DNA of 29,850 bases, taken from positions 1-29,850 of the forward strand of contig CAJTQR010000008.1 in NCBI GenBank assembly GCA_910578515.1, in the 5' to 3' direction. Positions 7,691 through 14,922 of the stretch are shown here, piece after piece (within the stretch, counting starts at the first letter, position 1; each line of letters starts with the position of its first letter). This stretch comes from an uncultured Duncaniella sp. (lineage in GTDB: Bacteria; Bacteroidota; Bacteroidia; Bacteroidales; Muribaculaceae). Made by a program: the position numbers and the translations under genes. Under the pieces are notes generated by a model. That model made no database searches, was not told where the DNA came from, and worked only from the letters and a program-made list of their open reading frames with translations.

Positions 7691-8023
7691 GTTAATAAAT
7701 ACATTTTAATTTTATAAGCAGACTATACAATTCTATTTATTTGTATATTAGAAAGATAAATATATTGTATTCTTGTTATATCAACAACACCTAGAAATTC
7801 GATATCTAGTCCGCATGTTAGAAATCACACAATATTTTAACGTGTAATTTATTTTAAGAGTTCCTTTTATCACGGTTGTAACTCCTACTCTCAATATCAG
7901 TTAATCGTGATTTCTTGTCAATCTGGTCAAAAAATCAGTACATTCTGGAATACGTAGAGCACACATCAAACGATTCCATTGTGTATGGTTGGTATGTACT
8001 GCAATTAAATACGTTATTTTCAT
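7691..8023 (-). pseudogene. decayed GT14 (core-2/I-branching type) glycosyltransferase remnant
   Basis: An ATG at 8023 overlaps the preceding GT2 stop as ATGA, the layout of a real coupled gene. It encodes MKITYLIAVHTNHTQW..., like the N-terminus of GT14 beta-1,6-N-acetylglucosaminyltransferase-like proteins (typically MKxAYLIxAHxxxxQLxRL). The frame stops at 7901-7903 after 40 codons. At a T6 run near codon 31, adding one T gives FFDQIDKKSRLTDIES, and IDKKS is a family signature, so one T seems to have been lost. Both frames then end early, and only about 330 bp remain of a gene that should be about 900 bp. The homology is read by eye and rests on short motifs. Confidence 0.55.
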
Positions 8024-9033
8024 ATCAGTTTTCTCAATTGATTTATTATTGATTGGCATGATTTAAACTTAAGTAGCAAAGAGTAAACAGCTATATAATT
8101 TTTAAAACAAAGAAATATGAAGCCCTCCATGCGATATTTTGAGAGAGTAGATTTCCTCAATATTTTGAAAATCTCAGGATGCTTAGATAGTTCTTTATTA
8201 AAGTTGTTTTTAATAATTTTATCTTGAGGTAATATTAAAGAAAATGCATTATTTAGTGATAAGGATATAAAATCATTGAATTTATCAAGCAGAATTCCAT
8301 TGATTTTATGTTGGATTGTGAAATTTGAGAGACTATCGCATACCTTTATTAAGTCGAATGCTCGTTTGGGATTGATAGAATGAGTTATAGACTCTGTATT
8401 TACAAACGAATGGTATAATATTTCATTTATCCTGACCACACTCTTGGCAAAGTATAGTATTCGTGGTGTGTATTCATTATCCTCATGAAAAATTCCTCGC
8501 ATGAATCTAATATTATTCCTTTCAAGTAATTGTTTTCGAACGATAAAAAATTGAGCACAAATCAACCAATCACCGGAGATAAATACATCTATTCCAGACT
8601 GTAGCTCAATTCTATCAGCCCAATTATTATGTCGAAGTTCTGTTTTTCCATAAGAATTCTCACTTATAGCACGAATCATTATTACGTCTGGATAATCATT
8701 TTCGGTAATAGCCTTAAATATACATTCAAGAGCATTTGCCGATATCCAATCATCTGAATCAACGAACCAGATATAATCTCCCTTGGAAGCATTTATACCA
8801 GTATTTCTTGCTCCGGACAATCCTTGATTTTCTTGATGTATTATAGTACTGTTCGGAATATCCTTTAAAATGAACTCAGCCATTTCACCACTACAATCAG
8901 GACTTCCGTCGTCAATGATGATTATTTCATAATCTTTTATATTAACATTCTTTTGATTAAGACAACTATTAATACATCTATCAATAAATTTCTCTACATT
9001 GTATACTGGAATAATAATAGATAGCTTCATCAT
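8020..9033 (-). CDS. glycosyltransferase family 2 (CPS/EPS type)
   Basis: 337-residue GT-A transferase. The N-terminal catalytic domain reads MKLSIIIPVYNVEKFIDRCINSCLNQ, IIIIDDGSPDCSGEMAE, NQGLSGARNTGINASKGDYIWFVDSDDWI (DxD site near 96) and GIFHEDNEYTPRILYFAKSV (the ED pair that often supplies the catalytic base). The C-terminal 130 residues are basic and helical. The start MM could be either Met. The gene begins directly after the wzy stop with no spacer and its stop overlaps the GT14 remnant. Likely adds one sugar to the undecaprenyl-linked unit; the sugar is unknown. Confidence 0.93.
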   Translation of the reverse strand: MMKLSIIIPVYNVEKFIDRCINSCLNQKNVNIKDYEIIIIDDGSPDCSGEMAEFILKDIPNSTIIHQENQGLSGARNTGINASKGDYIWFVDSDDWISANALECIFKAITENDYPDVIMIRAISENSYGKTELRHNNWADRIELQSGIDVFISGDWLICAQFFIVRKQLLERNNIRFMRGIFHEDNEYTPRILYFAKSVVRINEILYHSFVNTESITHSINPKRAFDLIKVCDSLSNFTIQHKINGILLDKFNDFISLSLNNAFSLILPQDKIIKNNFNKELSKHPEIFKILRKSTLSKYRMEGFIFLCFKNYIAVYSLLLKFKSCQSIINQLRKLI

Positions 9034-10287
9034 TTATATTTCTCTTCGACGTTTGCAAAATAAGTACTTAATAATAATCATATATAGGATGAATAACAAG
9101 AACGAGACTTTACTAAAAATCAATTCATTGTGAAGTTGACAAACGATTGATAAAGAGTATAAATATATTAGAAAGTAGAATTTATTTCGAATTGATGCCT
9201 TATATAAGGTCGTTAAACATGTAGACACCAACATCGGACCGATTACGATACCCAGCATTCCCCAATCCCGAATAAACCGAAAGTACATGGTAGAACACGC
9301 ATTATATGATAAGCCATTCCCAACATATCGGAATTTTTGGATTGTAGAGTCAACGCTTTCATAGGGAATTTCTTGACCGATACAAATTTTAGACAATCTA
9401 TTCAGAAACAATATTGGACTTTCAAACGTTGATAAACCCCATGTTTGAGGATGGAATTCGAACCAATTCCCTTGATAGTACCAATCAAATAGTAAGATAT
9501 GCATAGTATACGAATTAGAAACAGCATCTATAAAACTTGTTTCTCCGGAAGAAATACCACGCAAACTAGTCATTAGAACAATTACTAATAATGGTATTGC
9601 CATAATATACCATTTAAACTGAGCATTTGTATTCAATATAATTCTCCATTCAGTTTTATTAAATACCACTGCTAATATATATACGAAAAAGAATGTCATT
9701 AATCCTGTTCTACCTCCACCATCTATTAATCCAATAATTGTAATAATAAGTACTGTTCCAATCAACAATTGATTTCTGCTTAGATATTTTGAGACATTTT
9801 CAAATAATTGATAAAAACTCAGGACAGTAAGAATCATAACAAATGGAGAAATAGCATAGAGATAGATCATCCCATCATTAGCATTTCTTACTTCACCTCT
9901 TGTGGCTCTGATTTGCCATAATTCAAGACCGGATTGTAATTGATTTCGTAAGGTTAGATAAAATGGAACTAATAAAATGATTGTAACAATTAGAATTCGA
10001 TATGGTATTGATATTGGCAACCAATCCTTCCTTAGTATATTATTGAAATGATGTTTTTTGAAAAAAAATATTGTTATATCATAAAAAAAGAGGCCCCAAA
10101 TGAAAACATTTAAAGTCTCATCTGACACCTTAACAGGCGGATGTTTAAAATATAGAAATAAACTACCAATTGTAATAAATGTAAAAATAGTGTAATGATT
10201 AATCCAAATCCCCATGATTTTTTTTGACCACAAACAGCAAATTCCATATATAGGCAACATTATAGATAATAGTATGAGTGGAGTCAT
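9034..10287 (-). CDS. wzy: O-antigen/capsule repeat-unit polymerase (Wzy-like)
   Basis: 417-residue polytopic membrane protein with roughly ten hydrophobic segments and a long loop around residues 235-330 (SLRGISSGETSFIDAVSNSY to YVGNGLSYNACSTMYFRFIRDWG). This matches the EpsG/oligosaccharide repeat-unit polymerase type, which joins lipid-linked repeat units at the outer face of the inner membrane. Sequence conservation in this family is weak, so the call rests on topology, length and position between transferases in a locus with a Wzx flippase. The gene is very AT-rich and includes an A8 run (T8 on the coding strand) near the 5' end. It follows the GT32 gene after 56 bp and abuts the next GT2. 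Confidence 0.8.
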   Translation of the reverse strand: MTPLILLSIMLPIYGICCLWSKKIMGIWINHYTIFTFITIGSLFLYFKHPPVKVSDETLNVFIWGLFFYDITIFFFKKHHFNNILRKDWLPISIPYRILIVTIILLVPFYLTLRNQLQSGLELWQIRATRGEVRNANDGMIYLYAISPFVMILTVLSFYQLFENVSKYLSRNQLLIGTVLIITIIGLIDGGGRTGLMTFFFVYILAVVFNKTEWRIILNTNAQFKWYIMAIPLLVIVLMTSLRGISSGETSFIDAVSNSYTMHILLFDWYYQGNWFEFHPQTWGLSTFESPILFLNRLSKICIGQEIPYESVDSTIQKFRYVGNGLSYNACSTMYFRFIRDWGMLGIVIGPMLVSTCLTTLYKASIRNKFYFLIYLYSLSIVCQLHNELIFSKVSFLLFILYMIIIKYLFCKRRREI

Positions 10288-10343
10288 GAATTAATTGATG
10301 ATATATGGTTATAAATATGAAATATATTCTATTGAAGTTGAGA

Positions 10344-11111
10344 TTAAAATTTAAGGTCGATAAAAATACGCTTTATTTTAGATAATCGGATTACATTTTT
10401 CAAGCCTATTTTCTTCGTTAAATATATACGAATTTTTGCCCACCGACTTAACCAACTTCCTGCAAAATGGTGAATGGTATATGTATTATCTGTCAATGAA
10501 ATTTTTCCTGTTGTTAGGGATTTTGGACTGAAGTATTCTGCTGGGAGAACGTTTATTATGTTTTCATCACCATTTATAAGTTTATAACCTGCAGGCGACT
10601 TGATTGACTTAAGATGATACTTCTTTTTACAAATTTCATTTATGATACGAGGAAGAGGATATGTATCTAATGTGCCATCCTGCCGTTTAAATCTCCGTCC
10701 ATCATAGTATGACAGCAAATCCTTAAAAAAAGGCATTCCTGGAGCTGCCATCATCACAGCTGCTTCTATGGTTTCATGAGAATTTGCTTCAAATGACAGA
10801 ACATACGCGTTATCAAGGAGATTATCTAGTGGCTTTAAGATTTCAACATCTGAATCAAGATAAATACCACCATAATTATATAAGACAAACGCTCTTACCC
10901 AATCTGCAGCAAATGCATATTTTTTTGTTTCGAACGCTTGTTTTACCCATATGGGACAATGATTTCCTAAACGTTCAAAATTCCAATTAAGAATCTCATA
11001 ATCGGGACAATACTTTTTCCAGGTTTCAATGCAATTTGCAAGTTTTTGTGGTAATGGGTCATTACTTAACCAACAATAATGAATGACTTTTGGTATTTTA
11101 TAATTGCTCAT
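10344..11111 (-). CDS. GT32 glycosyltransferase (OCH1/capsular sugar transferase family)
   Basis: 255-residue enzyme with the GT32 DXD-sugar-binding region. It starts KIPKVIHYCWLSNDPLPQK, then has CIETWKKYCPDYEILNWN, the AFAADWVRAFVLYNYGGIYLDSDVEIL core with the DxD metal site near residue 97, and a C-terminal TYTIHHFAGSWLSRWAKIR with the conserved HH and W. Length and motifs are complete for bacterial GT32 proteins, many of which transfer mannose, galactose or hexosamine. Its start overlaps the end of the upstream acetyltransferase gene by 14 bp. Confidence 0.93.
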   Translation of the reverse strand: MSNYKIPKVIHYCWLSNDPLPQKLANCIETWKKYCPDYEILNWNFERLGNHCPIWVKQAFETKKYAFAADWVRAFVLYNYGGIYLDSDVEILKPLDNLLDNAYVLSFEANSHETIEAAVMMAAPGMPFFKDLLSYYDGRRFKRQDGTLDTYPLPRIINEICKKKYHLKSIKSPAGYKLINGDENIINVLPAEYFSPKSLTTGKISLTDNTYTIHHFAGSWLSRWAKIRIYLTKKIGLKNVIRLSKIKRIFIDLKF

Positions 11112-11661
11112 GCGCCTTAATTATTATTCTATTTGGATTACCAACGGAAGTGGCGTTGTCAGGTATATCATTAATCACCACGGTGCCAGCTCCAATTTTT
11201 ACATTATTGCCAATTTTTACATCTTCAACAATACACACATTTGGTCCAATCCAAACATTATCGCCAATAGTGGCTGGGGTATGATAGTTTGAACCGATTG
11301 TAACATGATGCATGAGATTACAACGTGAACCTATTTTTGTTTTACTATTTACAACTATGCCAATCCCATGACCGATATACAGACCGGGACCAATGCTGCA
11401 AGACGGGGGTATTTGAAGACCGTATTTGTTTCTAAGACATCGATATTTATATCTTGCGAGAAGTCGCATAGGTGACAGGGGGGGGTAATCATCTGACCCT
11501 AAGATTCTTAGCCAAAATAAAAATGAGACACAATGGTGACGACTAAAAAGGGCATTTATAAAGATGTTAAGCTTGCCTGTCTTGTTAAGCTTAACATTTT
11601 TAAATTCTCCGTGGTCTATGTACCTACATACGTCAGAGTAAATTAGATTCCAAACGTTCAT
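11098..11661 (-). CDS. serine-acetyltransferase-like (CysE/hexapeptide) polysaccharide O-acetyltransferase
   Basis: 187-residue protein with an N-terminal helical part and a C-terminal left-handed beta-helix: CSIGPGLYIGHGIGIVVNSKTKIGSRCNLMHHVTIG, IGDNVWIGPNVCIVEDVKIGNNVKIGAGTVVINDIP and ATSVGNPNRII. This is the CysE-type fold, but the position in a polysaccharide operon suggests an acetyl transfer to a sugar rather than cysteine synthesis. A C8 tract (11478-11485) encodes Tyr59-Pro-Pro-Leu62, just ahead of the catalytic helix, and is in frame (ON). A 205-bp gap separates it from wzx upstream; it overlaps the GT32 gene downstream by 14 bp. Confidence 0.9.
   Translation of the reverse strand: MNVWNLIYSDVCRYIDHGEFKNVKLNKTGKLNIFINALFSRHHCVSFLFWLRILGSDDYPPLSPMRLLARYKYRCLRNKYGLQIPPSCSIGPGLYIGHGIGIVVNSKTKIGSRCNLMHHVTIGSNYHTPATIGDNVWIGPNVCIVEDVKIGNNVKIGAGTVVINDIPDNATSVGNPNRIIIKAHEQL
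11478..11485 (-). repeat. C8 homopolymer in acetyltransferase codons 59-62 (candidate phase-variation tract, ON)
   Basis: Eight Gs on the plus strand, coding TAC CCC CCC CTG (Tyr-Pro-Pro-Leu). In frame here. Any change other than a multiple of three removes the catalytic domain. Confidence 0.65.
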
Positions 11662-11866
11662 AATCGAGAACTTACAAAATTTTTTATATTATTGACGGAC
11701 ACTTGGGTTATCTAAATGTTTCGTCAGGATACTTAGGACACAATTAAAGAAAGATATTGCCTGAAATTAAGGCAAATTGTTGCAAGTTGATTGAATCAAT
11801 TTATAGATAATCAATTCTCACGGATACAATTTATTGTCGATTTTATGTAGACACAAACTGAATCTG
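11662..11866 (-). other. 205-bp gap between wzx and the acetyltransferase gene, with a small hairpin
   Basis: No coding remnant is recognisable. A perfect TTGCCT/AGGCAA inverted repeat with a 7-nt loop (11757-11775) is followed on the minus strand by a T-rich stretch (TATCTTTCTTTAATT), so it could be a weak internal terminator or a stability element that lowers expression of the genes downstream of wzx. Confidence 0.3.
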
Positions 11867-13408
11867 TCACGTTAGATACTTCGTTTTAATTTTGATAATG
11901 ACATTTTTTAATTGTATTATAAAAGCATATCTTTCTTGTCTTGAAATACCGAAAATCAAAATGACACCGGATATCACTATTAACGAAATAATAGAAATTA
12001 GAATTAAAGCGAAAAACGTTTGAGGAAATAAAGAATTAATCTGATATATAGCAGAATAAGAGATAATCATGACTACCAATACTGGCACAACAACATCTTT
12101 TAGATATTTTTTACCAGAAATAGGGACATAATTTTGAAAAATGTGAAAAACAATAAAGAGATATCCAATTCTGATTAAAATCAGAACGGGATAGACAATC
12201 CAAGGCTGATAGCCAATTCGTAGGAAAATATAGGAAATAGGGAATGCAAGCAAGAAAAATGTACTTCCATAAATCATTGTATTACGAATATTACCAACAG
12301 CTTGTATTGCTGTCCATAAAGGATTATTAAGGTTTTCCACTAACATATACACTAACACCCATCGTATGAAAATTGCTGTATATTCCGGCACATCTTTAAG
12401 CCAAATATCTAAAAGGTAATCCACCCGAAAATAAATTGGGATGAGAAATAACAGTATCAGATAACAGGAGAATTTTGAACTTAAAAAAATCAATTTTAGA
12501 AAACTGCCAAGTTCATTGCTTGCATAAGTCTTAACTATCTGAGGACGAACTGCAGTAAAAAAGTTTGTTGCAAAATTAGTGACCACTCCAGTTACTTGAT
12601 AAGCTACACCTCGTGCAGCGTTAACGGTTGGACCAAAAAACATATTTAACAAAATATTTATTCCTTGCTGGTTTATCATCCAAGCTGCTGTGCCGTAGAA
12701 ATTCCATCCGGAAAAACCGAATATCTCTTTAAATAATGTTTTATCCCAGTAAAATTTTAATTTTGTTTCACTATAATTGCGCTTACAATAGTGCATCATA
12801 ATAAGCTTTGGAATAATAGTGCATAAAGCAAGCAAGACAGAATAAGCAATAAGTTTATTTGATGAAATAATTATAATAAAATAAGCAACTATAAGTTTTG
12901 CTATGGCATCAAATAAACCTAAATATGCGTAAATCTTCATGTTTTCACGTGCTATAAGTACAGATTCATATACGGCGCTGATAAACGAGAAAACCAAACT
13001 TATTAGAGTGAAGGCAAATACTAAATATGCTGCAGTTATTTTGTCAGGAGGAATGACTAATTTATATGAAATAAACCAAAAGCCAATAATGGAACCAGCG
13101 AAAAGAATAATGATGCCAATTAATGAATAAATCTCCAAACTAATATTAAATATTTGACCGAGACGTATGATATTATTTGTTCCAAGCTCGTAATTTAGGA
13201 AACGTTGAGTAGCATTGGTCAATGCGGTATGAAAGAAAATAAGAGATCCTGAAAGTCCGCCAACTACATTGAATATACCATAATCGATAATACCTAAATT
13301 TTCAAGAACCACTCTGACAGTATAAATAGATATTGTCATAACTATCAGCATTCTTAAATAAAGGAATGCAGTATTCTTTGCAATTCGCTTGTTGTTCACA
13401 GCTGTCAT
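11867..13408 (-). CDS. wzx: polysaccharide repeat-unit flippase (Wzx/MVF family)
   Basis: 513-residue polytopic protein with 12-14 hydrophobic segments throughout, starting RIAKNTAFLYLRMLIVMTISIYTVRVVLENLGIIDYGIFNVVGG, the conserved N-terminus of polysaccharide_synt/MATE-like flippases (TVRVVLxxLGxxDYGIFNVVGG). It should move undecaprenyl-pyrophosphate-linked repeat units to the periplasmic face for Wzy. The ATG directly follows the dehydrogenase stop with no spacer, so the two are tightly coupled even though their base composition differs sharply: the AT-rich core begins exactly at this gene. Confidence 0.94.
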   Translation of the reverse strand: MTAVNNKRIAKNTAFLYLRMLIVMTISIYTVRVVLENLGIIDYGIFNVVGGLSGSLIFFHTALTNATQRFLNYELGTNNIIRLGQIFNISLEIYSLIGIIILFAGSIIGFWFISYKLVIPPDKITAAYLVFAFTLISLVFSFISAVYESVLIARENMKIYAYLGLFDAIAKLIVAYFIIIISSNKLIAYSVLLALCTIIPKLIMMHYCKRNYSETKLKFYWDKTLFKEIFGFSGWNFYGTAAWMINQQGINILLNMFFGPTVNAARGVAYQVTGVVTNFATNFFTAVRPQIVKTYASNELGSFLKLIFLSSKFSCYLILLFLIPIYFRVDYLLDIWLKDVPEYTAIFIRWVLVYMLVENLNNPLWTAIQAVGNIRNTMIYGSTFFLLAFPISYIFLRIGYQPWIVYPVLILIRIGYLFIVFHIFQNYVPISGKKYLKDVVVPVLVVMIISYSAIYQINSLFPQTFFALILISIISLIVISGVILIFGISRQERYAFIIQLKNVIIKIKTKYLT

Positions 13409-14731
13409 TTAGTCTCTCGCGAATAGGTCTCTGGTATAGACTCTTTCTTCGACGTCTGCGAGGTCGGGGGAGGTGCGGTTGGCGAGGATGGCTCGGGAGA
13501 GACGTTTGAACTCAGTGAGATTGTTGACTACGCGGGAGCCGAAGAATGTCGAGCCGTCCTCGATGGTGGGTTCGTAGATGATGACTGTAGCGCCTTTCGC
13601 TTTGATGCGTTTCATCACGCCCTGGATTGATGACTGGCGGAAATTGTCGCTGTTGGACTTCATGGTCAGTCGATAGACGCCGATGACACATTCCGAGTTG
13701 TCAGTAATCAGTCGTGAGTCCTTAGTGTAAACCGGATTGGTGGAGTAATCATACCATCCTGCCATCTTCAGCACTTGGTCAGCGATAAAGTCCTTGCGGG
13801 TACGGTTGCTTTCGACGATGGCTGACATCATGTTCTGTGGCACGTCTGCATAGTTGGCAAGTAGCTGTTTGGTGTCCTTTGGCAGACAGTAACCGCCGTA
13901 ACCAAACGAGGGGTTATTGTAGTGTGTGCCGATGCGCGGGTCGAGCCCAATCCCTTCAATGATAGCCTGAGAGTCGAGCCCTTTGACCTCGGCATAGGTG
14001 TCGAGTTCGTTGAAATAGCTGACACGCAACGCGAGATAGGTGTTGGCAAACAGTTTGACCGCCTCTGCCTCTTTCATACCCATAAAGAGCGTGGGAATAT
14101 CCTGCTTTATGGCGCCCTGTTGAAGCAGTGTTGCGAATGTGTGCGCGGCCTCTTCGAGCCGCGGCAGGTCGGCGACTTTCAAAATAGCCCCGTTCTCCGC
14201 CGCAAACTCCGGATTATCAATCACCTTGGGTGAACCTACTATGATACGCGATGGATAGAGATTATCGTACAGAGCCTTTGATTCGCGCAGGAATTCCGGC
14301 GAGAAAAGAAGATTGAACCGCTCCACTCCCTTCGCTGCATATTTCATATAGAGCGAGCGGCAGTAACCAACAGGAATGGTGGATTTAATCACCATCACGG
14401 CGTTCGGATTGACTTCAAGTACCAGGTTAATCACTTCCTCAACATGTGAAGTGTCAAAATAATTCTTCACCGGGTCATAATTGGTCGGGGCTGCAATCAC
14501 CACGAAATCTGCATCTTTGTAGGCTGACGCACCGTCAAGTGTCGCTGTCAGATTCAACTCTTTCTCTGCCAGATACTTCTCGATATATTCATCCTGAATC
14601 GGTGACTTACGATTATTAATCAACTCGACTTTTTCGGGAATCACATCCACGGCTGTGACATGATTATGCTGAGCTAAAAGAGTGGCGATACTCAGACCGA
14701 CATAACCGGTACCTGCGACTGCTATATTCAT
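13409..14731 (-). CDS. ugd: UDP-glucose 6-dehydrogenase family (nucleotide-sugar dehydrogenase)
   Basis: 440-residue NAD-dependent enzyme that oxidises a UDP-hexose at C6 to the uronic acid, most likely UDP-glucose to UDP-glucuronate. N-terminal Rossmann motif MNIAVAGTGYVGLSIATLLA, APTNYDP, KSTIPVGYCRSL, FSPEFLRESKALYDNLYPSRIIVG, the central dimerisation helix KLFANTYLALRVSYFNELD, and the active-site Cys in SFGYGGYCLPKDTKQLL. The C-terminal UDP-binding domain carries GVYRLTMKSNSDNFRQSS. GC-rich relative to the following genes. It is the first enzyme gene after the regulator, which ends 191 bp upstream. Confidence 0.93.
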   Translation of the reverse strand: MNIAVAGTGYVGLSIATLLAQHNHVTAVDVIPEKVELINNRKSPIQDEYIEKYLAEKELNLTATLDGASAYKDADFVVIAAPTNYDPVKNYFDTSHVEEVINLVLEVNPNAVMVIKSTIPVGYCRSLYMKYAAKGVERFNLLFSPEFLRESKALYDNLYPSRIIVGSPKVIDNPEFAAENGAILKVADLPRLEEAAHTFATLLQQGAIKQDIPTLFMGMKEAEAVKLFANTYLALRVSYFNELDTYAEVKGLDSQAIIEGIGLDPRIGTHYNNPSFGYGGYCLPKDTKQLLANYADVPQNMMSAIVESNRTRKDFIADQVLKMAGWYDYSTNPVYTKDSRLITDNSECVIGVYRLTMKSNSDNFRQSSIQGVMKRIKAKGATVIIYEPTIEDGSTFFGSRVVNNLTEFKRLSRAILANRTSPDLADVEERVYTRDLFARD

Positions 14732-14922
14732 TGTCTCTTTATTGTGCGGTTTATATAATTCTCTATATATGAGATATATGTATCTTAAACTTAAGATACA
14801 CTACATCTTTCTCTAAGTATATACTATGGATTCTTTATATTTATAGTGATTAAGTGAGGACACGAATATGGAGGTCAAGGGGCGACAAGTCATCCCACAT
14901 ATATGCAGCTATCTAACTACAA
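14732..14922 (-). promoter_or_regulatory. leader between antiterminator-like gene and ugd, with a perfect 20-bp dyad
   Basis: This 191-bp stretch has no gene. It contains GTATCTTAA-ac-TTAAGATAC (14780-14799), a perfect 9-bp inverted repeat with a 2-base centre, either an operator or a tight hairpin in the transcript. A second, spaced pair (AGTGAGGA at 14853-14860 and TCCTCACT at 14927-14934) brackets the end of the regulator gene. No T-run follows the 14780 dyad on the minus strand, so it is not an ordinary terminator. A pause or recognition element for the upstream antiterminator is a reasonable guess. Confidence 0.4.

Noticed and set aside
10050..10100. A7-A8 runs in the wzy gene considered as phase-variation tracts
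   Set aside because: Runs of A or T are expected in such AT-rich DNA, and the gene is in frame; they are not evidence for switching without read data.
11662..11866. Gap considered as a gene remnant like the one at 7691-8023
   Set aside because: All three minus frames are interrupted and none shows a recognisable glycosyltransferase or acyltransferase motif.
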